Shown here: piece after piece, positions 8,680-16,075 of the stretch | How positions within the stretch are numbered: position 1 is the first letter of the stretch | Layout of the letters: each line of letters starts with the position of its first letter | Source of the DNA: Salibaculum sp035270045 | GTDB taxonomy: Bacteria > Pseudomonadota > Alphaproteobacteria > Rhodobacterales > Rhodobacteraceae | Direction: 5' to 3' | Length of the DNA stretch: 64,000 bases | NCBI RefSeq assembly: GCF_035270045.1 | Contig: NZ_DATFIP010000076.1 | Location: 98,006-162,005, forward strand | The notes under the pieces: generated by a model | Told to the model about the DNA's origin: nothing | The model's database searches: none | Seen by the model: only the letters and a program-made list of their open reading frames with translations | Program-made: the position numbers and the translations under genes

Positions 8680-8716
8680 CAAACGCGGTTCAATGATCGT
8701 TGTCCGGTCGCCCAGG

Positions 8717-8932
8717 TTACTCTTGCACCGAACCGGAACCGCCTGCGGCCGCAGCGATCAGGGCAATCAGGATCAGCGGAATGATCAGGTTGGAACTGGA
8801 CCCGCCGGTGGTTTCCTCGACGACCTCGACCGGTTCCATCTCGACTGCAGGTGCCATGCCACCGGCCATAGTGGTGCTCGCGCTCAGGGTGGCGGCAAGC
8901 GTCACGGCGGCGGTCTTTTTGAACAAGGTCAT
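8717..8932 (-). CDS. Micro-protein B: exported, hydrophobic C-terminal segment, paralogue of micro-protein A
   Basis: 71 residues from the ATG at 8932, preceded by AAAGGGG. I see a signal peptide (about 1-23, cleavage near TMA-GG), an acidic mature stretch GGMAPAVEMEPVEVVEE, a Gly/Ser linker, the hydrophobic segment LIIPLILIALIAAAA (about 49-63) and a short polar tail. The hydrophobic segment and the GGMAPA-EMEP motif are shared with micro-protein A, while signal peptides and tails differ, so both copies appear to be under selection. A longer in-frame reading starting at 9019 is rejected because it has no ribosome site and would place charged sequence before the signal peptide. Function unknown. 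Confidence 0.8.
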   Translation of the reverse strand: MTLFKKTAAVTLAATLSASTTMAGGMAPAVEMEPVEVVEETTGGSSSNLIIPLILIALIAAAAGGSGSVQE

Positions 8933-9024
8933 GTTATACCCCTTTCTAGGTTGCATTGGCACCCGCAGGGTTGTGGATTTTGCTATAGGAATCAAGCCCT
9001 GCGCCGTCGGAGCGGGCACCGCCG

Positions 9025-9807
9025 TCAGTCGTCCTGGCGGTGATGCCCGATGCGGTCGGCCAACTGGTCCAGAGCTTCGGGCATTTCGACGGTTTTTTCA
9101 CCCGGGTAGACCAGCCCGGCCGAGATCACCAGCTTGGCGGCGTCCTCCACCGTCATCTCAAGCTCGATCACGTCCTGCTTTGGAAAGAACAGGAGATACC
9201 CGGACGTCGGGTTCGGCGTGGTCGGCACGAAGACCGAGATCATCGGACCGACGCCCGCCTTGTCGACCAGTTCGCCCTTGGTTTCCGTCGAAATGAAGCC
9301 GACCGCCCAGATGCCACGGCGTGGATACTCGATCAGGCAGGCCTTGTCGAAGCTGGTCTCGGTCTGGGCGAACACGGTCTCGGCGATCTGCTTGGCGCCA
9401 TTGTAGACCGAGCGCACCACCGGCATCCGAGAGACCAGCCCCTCGCCCCAGGCAAGGAACGACCGCCCGATCAGCCCCTTGGCGATCCAGCCGACGATGA
9501 AGGTGAAGATCAGGAAGATGACGACGCCGACGCCGCGCACGTTGATCTCGACGTAGTTGGGATGGGTCGGGTCGGCGCGGCCGAAATCGTTGACATGGCC
9601 CAGCAGCCGGTTGACCAGTTCCTCGGGGTGGTAGGCCTGGGGCACGAAGGGCCACACGAAGCCGTCGACCCAGCCGATCAGCGTCCAGATCAGCCAGACC
9701 GTCAGCCCGATGGGCGCGATCACGATGATCCCGGCAATGAAGTTGTTGCGCAGGCCCGTAATCAGGCTGCCGCGTGGCCGGTGGGGCTCTGTTGACGGTT
9801 TGGTCAC
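9025..9807 (-). CDS. DUF502 family membrane protein
   Basis: 260 residues. Two clear membrane helices (about 20-45, GIIVIAPIGLTVWLIWTLIG, and about 92-115, GVVIFLIFTFIVGWIAKGLIG) are followed by a soluble beta-rich domain with the family landmarks MPVVRSVYNGAKQ, PRRGIWAVGFIS and FVPTTPNPTSGYLLF. The function of DUF502 is not established; members are widespread inner-membrane proteins. The gene stands alone between the micro-protein genes and psuG, with short gaps on both sides. The C-terminus ends in a basic and acidic tail (RIGHHRQDD). Confidence 0.88.
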   Translation of the reverse strand: MTKPSTEPHRPRGSLITGLRNNFIAGIIVIAPIGLTVWLIWTLIGWVDGFVWPFVPQAYHPEELVNRLLGHVNDFGRADPTHPNYVEINVRGVGVVIFLIFTFIVGWIAKGLIGRSFLAWGEGLVSRMPVVRSVYNGAKQIAETVFAQTETSFDKACLIEYPRRGIWAVGFISTETKGELVDKAGVGPMISVFVPTTPNPTSGYLLFFPKQDVIELEMTVEDAAKLVISAGLVYPGEKTVEMPEALDQLADRIGHHRQDD

Positions 9808-9892
9808 TTTGGCGGTCGCTCATGCTAGGGGTTGCGCATTATGTAGGCGATGAGACCCGGTCCGGCAATGCACCAACAACGCCGCCGCCCCT

Positions 9893-10807
9893 TCACGACC
9901 CGGGGTTGCACAGGCATTTGGCGATCTCGGCGGCAAGGCGCGCATTATTGCGCACCAGCGCGATGTTCGCGGTCAACGAGGCGCCGTCGGTCAGCGCGAA
10001 GATGCGGTCCAGCAGGAAGGGCGTCACGGATTTGGACGCGATTCCCTGCGCCTCGGCCTCGGCCTGGGCCCGGGCAATGATCGGCGCGAGGGATGCGGCG
10101 GGGATCTCGTCCTCTTGCGGGATCGGGTTGGCGACCAGTTGGCCGCCCGGCAGGCCCATGTCGGCGCGCATGGCATGGGCCGCGGCGATCCTGTCGGGCC
10201 TGTCCAGCCGAAGCGGTGCGTGAACCTCCGAGGTGGCCGACCAGAAGGCAGGCAGGCTGTCCTGGCCGTAGGCGATGACCGGCACGCCGAGGGTTTCGAG
10301 GACTTCCAGCGTCTTGTGGATGTCGAGGATCGCCTTGGGCCCCGCGGCCACGACCGTGACCGGCGTCTGCGCCAGTTCCTGCAGGTCCGCCGAGATGTCG
10401 AAACTCGACTCCGCCCCCTTGTGAACACCGCCGATCCCGCCGGTGGCGAAGACGGCGATCCCCGCGAGATGCGCGGCGATCATGGTCGCTGCGACGGTGG
10501 TCGCCCCGGTGCCGCCCGCCGCGAGGCAGACGGCCAGATCGGCGCGTGACAGCTTGGCGACGTGCTCCGCATTGGCCAGCCGGTCCAGCTCGGTGTCGGT
10601 CAGGCCGATATGGAGGACGCCGTCCAGCACGGCGATTGTCGCCGGAACCGCGCCCGCGTCGCGAATGTCCTGTTCCACCCGTCGCGCGGTATCGACATTC
10701 TGCGGAAACGGCATGCCGTGGGTGATGATGGTGCTTTCGAGCGCCACGACGGGCCGGCGACGGGCCTGGGCCTCGGTGACCTCGGGGGACGACTGCAGGT
10801 CGATCAT
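9893..10807 (-). CDS. psuG: Pseudouridine-5'-phosphate glycosidase PsuG
   Basis: PsuG splits pseudouridine 5'-phosphate into uracil and ribose 5-phosphate, the second step in breaking down pseudouridine from RNA turnover. The 304 residues match the family length. Visible landmarks are ALESTIITHGMPFPQN near the N-terminus, the Gly-rich GGTGATTVAATM, ATGGIGGVHKG and the catalytic-lysine region AAGPKAILDI. The ATG overlaps the psuK stop by 4 bp (ATGA), so kinase and glycosidase are translationally coupled in pathway order. No nucleoside transporter is adjacent, so pseudouridine uptake would rely on other loci. Confidence 0.95.
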   Translation of the reverse strand: MIDLQSSPEVTEAQARRRPVVALESTIITHGMPFPQNVDTARRVEQDIRDAGAVPATIAVLDGVLHIGLTDTELDRLANAEHVAKLSRADLAVCLAAGGTGATTVAATMIAAHLAGIAVFATGGIGGVHKGAESSFDISADLQELAQTPVTVVAAGPKAILDIHKTLEVLETLGVPVIAYGQDSLPAFWSATSEVHAPLRLDRPDRIAAAHAMRADMGLPGGQLVANPIPQEDEIPAASLAPIIARAQAEAEAQGIASKSVTPFLLDRIFALTDGASLTANIALVRNNARLAAEIAKCLCNPGS

Positions 10808-11694
10808 TGGGGGCTTTCTCCTGAGACATGGGCGGCGGCGGCCTCCAGCGCCCGGGCAAGGGCGGCCTCGGGGGCCATCCCTTGCACCTCGGACGCGATA
10901 TGGGCGGCCATGAAGGTATCGCCCGCGCCCGTGACGCGGGTCACCAGTACCGCGGGCGGGCGGGCACGGCGCAGGGTGTCACCGTGCGCCTCGGCGGCCA
11001 TGTCACCGCCATCGGTGACAAGCGCCCGGTTGACCCCGCGCGCGACGAGGCCGCGGGCAGCGGCGGCGGCGTCCTCGAAGCCCGACCGGCAGATCAGGCC
11101 CGCCTCCTCGCGGTTGACGTAGAAGGTGGCCGAGGGATGGCCCACCAGCGCCAGCAACCGCTCCGCCTTGCCGGGGCTGGCCGGGGCCACGCGCAGGTCG
11201 GCGGCCCGGAACAGGGGCGAGGCCGCGATCCGCGCCAGCAGGTCGGGGGTGAGGTTGCCGTCCAGCGCCACGGGGCCGGCCCAGGGGGCGGCCTCGCTGG
11301 CCAGGCGCCCGTCGGCGAGCGGGCGCAGGATCTTGTCGCCCACCTGTTCCAGGGAATGCGCGTCGGCGATGGCGGCGATCAGCCCGTTGGCGCCCTCGAT
11401 GGCCATGTAGCTGTCCGTCGGCAGGTCCTCCGAACGGTAGAGCGTGCCCGTCTCCAGCCCCAGCCGCGCGGCCTCGCGCGCAAGGTCGGCGCCCTCGGCA
11501 TCACGGCCCACGGTCGACAGCAGGGCCGGGCGAAGGCCGAAGCGGGCCAGCGTCATGGCGATGTTCATGGCAACGCCGCCGGGAATGCGGGTGATGCGGC
11601 CCGGCACGTCCGACCCGACCCGCATCGCGGAGGGCGCGCGCCCTATGATGTCCCACAGGACGGAACCGATGCAGAGGATGTCGGGTGTCGTCAT
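10804..11694 (-). CDS. psuK: PfkB family kinase, pseudouridine kinase PsuK
   Basis: Ribokinase/PfkB-fold sugar kinase, 296 residues. The N-terminal substrate motif (GGVAMNIAMTLARFG, about 39-53) and the C-terminal anion-hole and catalytic motif TGAGDTFMAAH (about 255-265) are both present. PfkB kinases vary in substrate. The assignment to pseudouridine 5'-phosphorylation rests on its overlap with psuG, the standard pairing. It is the first gene of the pair. Its upstream region carries one copy of an intergenic repeat that belongs to the 3' end of the preceding DUF4198 gene. Confidence 0.92.
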   Translation of the reverse strand: MTTPDILCIGSVLWDIIGRAPSAMRVGSDVPGRITRIPGGVAMNIAMTLARFGLRPALLSTVGRDAEGADLAREAARLGLETGTLYRSEDLPTDSYMAIEGANGLIAAIADAHSLEQVGDKILRPLADGRLASEAAPWAGPVALDGNLTPDLLARIAASPLFRAADLRVAPASPGKAERLLALVGHPSATFYVNREEAGLICRSGFEDAAAAARGLVARGVNRALVTDGGDMAAEAHGDTLRRARPPAVLVTRVTGAGDTFMAAHIASEVQGMAPEAALARALEAAAAHVSGESPQ

Positions 11695-11763
11695 GGCGCG
11701 CAGCTATTGCGCGCGCCGCGCCGGGGGTCAACCGTTGTCACGCGGTGTGCTGCGCACGCAGGG

Positions 11764-11838
11764 CAAGTGGGCAGGGGGCGGTCCGCCCCCTCTTGGCCTG
11801 CGGCCAATTCACCCCCGAGGATATTTGAGGCCAGAAGA
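11764..11838 (-). repeat. Intergenic repeat, copy 1
   Basis: Read on the minus strand directly after the DUF4198 stop codon: CTTCTGGCCTCAAATATCC, then CGGGGG, a spacer with an inverted repeat TTGGCCGCAGGCCAA, then a GGGGGCGG/CCGCCCCC hairpin. Copy 2 at 34009-34070 has the same elements in the same order relative to the gene it follows. This kind of element recurs at 3' ends of genes in Rhodobacteraceae (recollection, not checked). It may act as an mRNA-end or termination structure. Confidence 0.55.
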
Positions 11839-11841
11839 CGC

Positions 11842-12639
11842 CTACTCGGGGATGGCGAAGGTCAGGGCTGCCCACAGGGTTTCCCAGACCACGTCGCGGT
11901 CCCGCGCCAGGTCCGCGTCGGGTTCGCGCAACACCACGGCGTCGGCCAGGTAGGCATGGCCGGGCGTGACGGGCAGGGGAACGATCCCGCGCGCGTCTGT
12001 ACGGTGATAGGTGATCTCGACGCTGCCATCGGGGGCTTTCTCGAAGAGTTCCACCTGCGCCCCGGCCCGGGGGGCCTGCTGGTAAAAAACCTGCACCGGC
12101 AGGGCATCGCCGTCATGGATGTAGGGATTTTCGAGGGCCACGATCTCGGTCTCGAGGCCCAGCTGCCGATCCTGCCCGGCGCCACTTCCCACGGCCACCA
12201 GCGCCTTGACGTGGCGCGAATAGGCCTCGCCGAAGTCCTCCTCGGGCAGGTCGCGGGCGCGGTGTGCGGCGATGGCCCCGGCGAAATCCTTGTGCTCGGC
12301 GAAGCTGCGGAATGCCTCCAGCGTAGCGTAGCTGACCCGTGCGGTGCTGGCCTCGTAGGCGAGGATATGCAACCCTTCGCCCAGGGGGGCCGCGTCCAGC
12401 GCAGGTCGGGCGCCGGGGCGGTTCTGTACCGATTCTGCCACTTCGCCCAGCACCATCTCGAAGCGGTCGAAGCGACGCGGCAGGTAGGCCAGCCGCGCCC
12501 CCTCGAAGCTTTCGCCGTTGACAATCTCGGCCCGCACCATACCGTCGGGTTCAACCGCGTAATCAGCAGGTTCCAGCCAGAGTTCGTGAGCGAAGGCCGG
12601 GCCCGCCGCAAGGGCAAGAACGAGGGTAAGAATGCGCAT
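11842..12639 (-). CDS. DUF4198 family periplasmic protein, possible metal-uptake accessory
   Basis: 265 residues with a signal peptide (about 1-17, MRILTLVLALAAGPAFA) and a mature N-terminus that would begin HELWLEP. DUF4198 proteins are periplasmic Ig-like proteins. Several, such as NikK-type components, bind nickel or cobalt through an N-terminal histidine and feed ECF or HupE-type transporters. That link fits the divergently oriented HupE/UreJ gene, whose start it overlaps. The ATG at 12639 has a strong GGAGG ribosome site 7 bp upstream. The beta-rich body contains YQQAPRAGAQVELF and a C-terminal GHAYLADAVVLRE strand pattern typical of the family. The metal specificity is inference. Confidence 0.82.
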   Translation of the reverse strand: MRILTLVLALAAGPAFAHELWLEPADYAVEPDGMVRAEIVNGESFEGARLAYLPRRFDRFEMVLGEVAESVQNRPGARPALDAAPLGEGLHILAYEASTARVSYATLEAFRSFAEHKDFAGAIAAHRARDLPEEDFGEAYSRHVKALVAVGSGAGQDRQLGLETEIVALENPYIHDGDALPVQVFYQQAPRAGAQVELFEKAPDGSVEITYHRTDARGIVPLPVTPGHAYLADAVVLREPDADLARDRDVVWETLWAALTFAIPE

Positions 12640-13963
12640 AACAGCCTCCGCTTGGACTGGGTTGAAACTGACGCTGCTGGCGCTTGTGTCAAGCGTCGTG
12701 ATGTTTGCCGGCGGGCCGTCGCGCGCCCACGAGGTTCTGCCGACCATCGGCGACATGGAGGTGGTCGAGGGCCGACTGACCTTCGCGCTGGAGGGCAACC
12801 TGGAGAGCTACGTCGCCGGGATCGACCTGGAGGGGCTCGAAGATACCAACGCCGCGGAGAATTCAGATGACTACGATACACTGCGCGCCCTGCCGCCGGG
12901 CGAGATGGCCGAGCGCGTGCGGGTTTTCTGGCCGACCATGGCCGAGGAGATGCGCATCTTGGTGGACGGTGCGCCGGTTGATCTGCGCCTTGACGGGGTC
13001 AATGTGCCCGAGGTCGGCAATCCCGACCTGCCGCGCAATTCGACGCTGACAGTCTCGGCGGCGCTGCCCGATGGCGCCGAGGCGGTGCAGATCGACTGGC
13101 CAGCCCGCTATGGTGTGCTGGTGCTGCGCCAGATGGGTGTTGAGGAGGGCTGGGACGGCTACCTCTCCGGCGGCCTGTCCGAAGAGGTCGCCCTGGCGGG
13201 CGGCCAAGCGTTGTCGGGCTGGCAGGCCTTCGCCCGCTACATCCCCGTGGGGGTGGAGCATATCGTGCCCATGGGGCTGGACCATATCCTTTTCGTGCTC
13301 GGTTTGTTCTTCCTGTCCACGCGCCTGCGACCGCTGATCTGGCAGGTCACGGCCTTCACCGCGGCACACACGATCACCCTTGCCCTGGCGGCGCTGGGCT
13401 ACGTCAACGTGCCGGGCAGCGTGGTCGAGCCGATCATCGCCGCCTCGATCGTCTACGTGGCGGTCGAGAACATCTTCAGCCGGGGCCTTAACCCCTGGCG
13501 CCCGGCGATCATCTTTGCCTTCGGGCTTTTGCACGGTCTGGGCTTTGCCAGCGTCCTGGGCGAGTACGGCATTCCCGAAAGCGCCTTCATTCCGGCGTTG
13601 CTGGGCTTCAACCTGGGGGTCGAGGTGGGTCAGTTGCTGGTAATCGCCCTCGCCTTCGTGCTGGTCTTCGCGGCGATCCGCCTGTCCGAGGATGGCAAGC
13701 GCAACCTGGTGGCGGCCGCCGTCTACCTGCTGGTTGCTGTCGTCCTGGTCCCGCTCCTCGTGATCCCGGTCAGCGCCATGGGGCCATCGGCGATCGAGGC
13801 CTATGTGCCGCTGTTGTTCATGGTGGCGGCCCTGGCCGGGCTGGCGGCGGCCTCCTGTGCGGTGGAACGGTACGAGACCTACCGCCACATGGTGGCCATG
13901 CCGGCCAGCGTCGGCATCGCCCTCATCGGTGCCTACTGGGTGGTCGAGCGGGTGTTCCTCTAG
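12632..13963 (+). CDS. HupE/UreJ family membrane protein with periplasmic N-terminal domain
   Basis: 443 residues. A signal peptide (cleavage near SRA-HE) leads to a periplasmic domain of about 170 residues, then six or seven membrane helices from about residue 210. The family motif is present as HIVPMGLDHILFVLGLFF, followed by TAAHTITLALA and FAFGLLHGLGFASVLG with conserved His residues. HupE/UreJ proteins are putative nickel or cobalt permeases; this long form belongs to the HupE_UreJ_2 group. The ATG at 12632 has GAGGG upstream but lies inside the divergent DUF4198 gene. A TTG at 12662 would also leave a full signal peptide, so the start is not settled. Confidence 0.85.
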   Translation: MRITASAWTGLKLTLLALVSSVVMFAGGPSRAHEVLPTIGDMEVVEGRLTFALEGNLESYVAGIDLEGLEDTNAAENSDDYDTLRALPPGEMAERVRVFWPTMAEEMRILVDGAPVDLRLDGVNVPEVGNPDLPRNSTLTVSAALPDGAEAVQIDWPARYGVLVLRQMGVEEGWDGYLSGGLSEEVALAGGQALSGWQAFARYIPVGVEHIVPMGLDHILFVLGLFFLSTRLRPLIWQVTAFTAAHTITLALAALGYVNVPGSVVEPIIAASIVYVAVENIFSRGLNPWRPAIIFAFGLLHGLGFASVLGEYGIPESAFIPALLGFNLGVEVGQLLVIALAFVLVFAAIRLSEDGKRNLVAAAVYLLVAVVLVPLLVIPVSAMGPSAIEAYVPLLFMVAALAGLAAASCAVERYETYRHMVAMPASVGIALIGAYWVVERVFL

Positions 13964-14078
13964 GGGCTTCGGGCAGATCCCGCGCGGTGTGCCATGGCGG
14001 TCCGGGTGCCTTAACCCGGCCGTTACTCCGCCGGTCTATCGAGACGTGGAGATGCCTCCTCTCTTGAAAGGCCACACC

Positions 14079-14405
14079 ATGAAGTACCGCCCGCCAAGGC
14101 TTCCCAGCGACCTGGGCGTCACGCTCGTACGTGGCGGAACGCGTCACCCGGCACGTGTCGTCAACGTCAGCCGGACGGGGGCGTTCGTGACAGGCCCGCG
14201 GGGGCTGGACACGGGCGACAGGGTCGACCTGGTCGCGACATCGCTGCGGCTTGGGGCACGGGTGGTGCGGGTGACGGCGCCGGGCGTCGCGCTGCGCTTT
14301 GTCACCGACCTGTCGAAGACCGATCTGAACCGGTTGCGTCGGGCCGTCCATCGCGCCGCCCCTGCGCACGATCGGGGTCCGGTTCACAGGTTCCGCGAGT
14401 TGTGA
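14079..14405 (+). CDS. PilZ-domain-like protein
   Basis: Small basic soluble protein of 108 residues. It carries NVSRTGAFV (about 28-36), matching the D/N-x-S-x-x-G motif of PilZ domains, followed by a beta-barrel-like pattern GDRVDLVATSLRLGARVVRV and a short C-terminal helix DLNRLRRAVHRA. The arginine motif that completes c-di-GMP binding is represented only by RPPR (4-7) or RGGTR (18-22), so ligand binding is uncertain. The start at the ATG at 14079 is chosen because AAAGG precedes it and it removes an unrelated upstream frame. It stands alone and ends at a strong hairpin shared with the convergent acidic repeat protein. Confidence 0.7.
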   Translation: MKYRPPRLPSDLGVTLVRGGTRHPARVVNVSRTGAFVTGPRGLDTGDRVDLVATSLRLGARVVRVTAPGVALRFVTDLSKTDLNRLRRAVHRAAPAHDRGPVHRFREL

Positions 14406-14412
14406 CGCGGCA

Positions 14413-14442
14413 GGCGGCCCCGGGGTCAAGGCCGGGGCCGCC
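14413..14442. terminator. Symmetric hairpin between convergent genes
   Basis: GGCGGCCCCGG (14413-14423) pairs perfectly with 14432-14442 around an 8-nt loop, giving an 11-bp GC stem between the stop codons of the PilZ-like gene and the acidic repeat gene. There is no T-run on either side, so it is more likely an RNA 3'-end stabiliser or bidirectional transcription barrier than a classic intrinsic terminator. Confidence 0.5.
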
Positions 14443-14451
14443 CCGTTCCCG

Positions 14452-15855
14452 CTACCGGAGTTCCACACCGTCGAGGTCGGTGCCGTCGACCAGGTCGCTG
14501 TCGGTCAGTTTCAGCGTTCCGGTGCCGCTGTCTTCCTGAACGGCCTCGATGCCGGTGTCGTCGCTGTCGTCATTGTTGGCCGTGGAGGAGGCCTCGGCGG
14601 TAACGCCCAAGTCGCCGTCGCCCTCTTCCTCGAAGACCGCACCCTTGCCGCCGTTGCCCATGGCCGAGGACCGCAGCATCAGGCCCGTGACCGACCCGGC
14701 ATCTTCTTCGGAACTCTTGTAGCCGTCATCGGTGTTGCCCTCGGCGACCGTGTCGATGAACCGGGCGTCGATGGCGCCGTCGCCGGCCTCGTCGAAATCC
14801 ACGCCCTCGTCGAGGTTGTTCGAGATGGTCGAGCGCAGGAAGACCGCGTGGATCGACCCGGCGCCGCCTTCGTCGAAGTCGATACCGTCGTCCAGGTCCA
14901 GGCCGAATTCGTAGGCCTCGACGCTGCCGTCATCGTGAAGGTCCACGACGCGTTCGATGCAGGTGTCGTCAGGCGTGCCGGTGACAGGGCCGGGGATGTC
15001 GGCCTCGGCCGCGGCACCTTGCTCGAACTCGGCCTCGTCGGGGTCGGGGATCGCGTCCTTGAACAGGGCAGGGGTGCAATAGGCGCCGTTCTCCACCAGC
15101 CGGGTGTCGATGATCGTGGCGACCACGTCGCCCGCGCCGCCTTCGTCCAGCTCGATCCCATCGGCCCCGGCCATGGAAACCGTCGAGCCGATGATCAGGG
15201 CAGAGATGCCGCCCGCCCCGCGTTCATCCGCGCGCAGGCCGTCGCCGTCGAAGGTGCCGTTGCCCACGTCGTTGATCGTGACATCGCGCAGGGTCACGGA
15301 AATCCCGGCATCCGAGCCGTCGCCGTCACCGGTCTGCCCGCCGCCGCACTCGTCGGCCAGTGTGCAGTCGGAAATGTGGATGCCGTAGCCGGCGACGCCG
15401 CGCACGGTCACGTCCTCGACCACGAGGGTCGCGGTGCCGGTCTGGTCGTCGCGCAGGTCGACGAAGATGCCCTTGGCGGCGGCCCCGTCCATGTCGCCGC
15501 GGTTCTGAACCGTCCAGCTGCCCGGGCCGGCCAGGGTAAGGTCGACCACATGCAGGTCGGCGCCTTGCGTGGCGGCCAGAGGGGTCACGTTGTCGGCGGT
15601 GGAAATCGTCTGGCCGTTGCCGATCAGGGCCAAGGCTGATTGGCCGTCATAGGCCAGCGTCTCGGTGATCTCGACATCGCCCTCGAAGGCCAGCACGACG
15701 GTGCTCGCGCTGTCCGAGGCCGCGGCAGCGGCAAGCGCGTCGGTTATCGCGGCCTCGGTCGCCTCGGTCACGGTGAGGGTTTCGGCCAGCGCGGGCGCGG
15801 ACAGGCAAAGTGCCACGGCGGTGCTGGTCAGCAGCGTCTTGGTGGTGGTCCCCAT
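14452..15855 (-). CDS. Exported acidic beta-helix repeat protein
   Basis: 467 residues: a signal peptide (about 1-24, cleavage near ALA-ET), then a strongly acidic body with few Lys or Arg. From about residue 200 a unit of roughly 30-60 residues recurs, each with an anchor such as DGIELDEGGAGDVVATII, DGIDFDEGGAGSIHAVFL, EGVDFDEAGDGAIDARFI, DGLRADERGAGGISALII and weaker forms. Alternating hydrophobic residues and Asn/Ser turns (VEDVTVRGVAGYGIHISDCT) suggest a right-handed parallel beta-helix, as in pectate-lyase-like folds. Two Cys pairs may be disulphides. No catalytic motif was recognised. The acidic loops could bind Ca2+ (inference). It lies upstream of, and divergent from, rpsB. Confidence 0.75.
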   Translation of the reverse strand: MGTTTKTLLTSTAVALCLSAPALAETLTVTEATEAAITDALAAAAASDSASTVVLAFEGDVEITETLAYDGQSALALIGNGQTISTADNVTPLAATQGADLHVVDLTLAGPGSWTVQNRGDMDGAAAKGIFVDLRDDQTGTATLVVEDVTVRGVAGYGIHISDCTLADECGGGQTGDGDGSDAGISVTLRDVTINDVGNGTFDGDGLRADERGAGGISALIIGSTVSMAGADGIELDEGGAGDVVATIIDTRLVENGAYCTPALFKDAIPDPDEAEFEQGAAAEADIPGPVTGTPDDTCIERVVDLHDDGSVEAYEFGLDLDDGIDFDEGGAGSIHAVFLRSTISNNLDEGVDFDEAGDGAIDARFIDTVAEGNTDDGYKSSEEDAGSVTGLMLRSSAMGNGGKGAVFEEEGDGDLGVTAEASSTANNDDSDDTGIEAVQEDSGTGTLKLTDSDLVDGTDLDGVELR

Positions 15856-15929
15856 GAGGTGGTCTCCTTTGTTTCAACAGGGCCAAGGGGTAGGGGCTGC
15901 ATATGACAGGAACATTACAGATGTCCCTC

Positions 15930-15958
15930 TTGCCAAGCCGCGTCACCGGGACTATAGG
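15930..15958 (+). promoter_or_regulatory. Sigma-70-type promoter of rpsB-tsf
   Basis: TTGCCA (15930-15935) and TATAGG (15953-15958) are spaced by 17 bp, about 115 bp upstream of the rpsB start, leaving an untranslated leader of roughly 110 nt. rpsB operons are commonly controlled by S2 through such a leader; whether this one is controlled that way cannot be seen from sequence. Confidence 0.6.
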
Positions 15959-16075
15959 CACGGCACTCAATCCCGCAGGCGGGGGCGGGTGCGTCGGGGA
16001 GACATCCCGGCCCATCCACCGGTTGGCGACACGCTGATCCCCCGTCGAGGCATGAAACCGGAAAGGATACGACAC

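Noticed and set aside
10828..12870. 680-codon plus-strand frame spanning several genes
   Set aside because: Runs antisense across psuK and DUF4198 and through the intergenic repeat; no protein-like composition.
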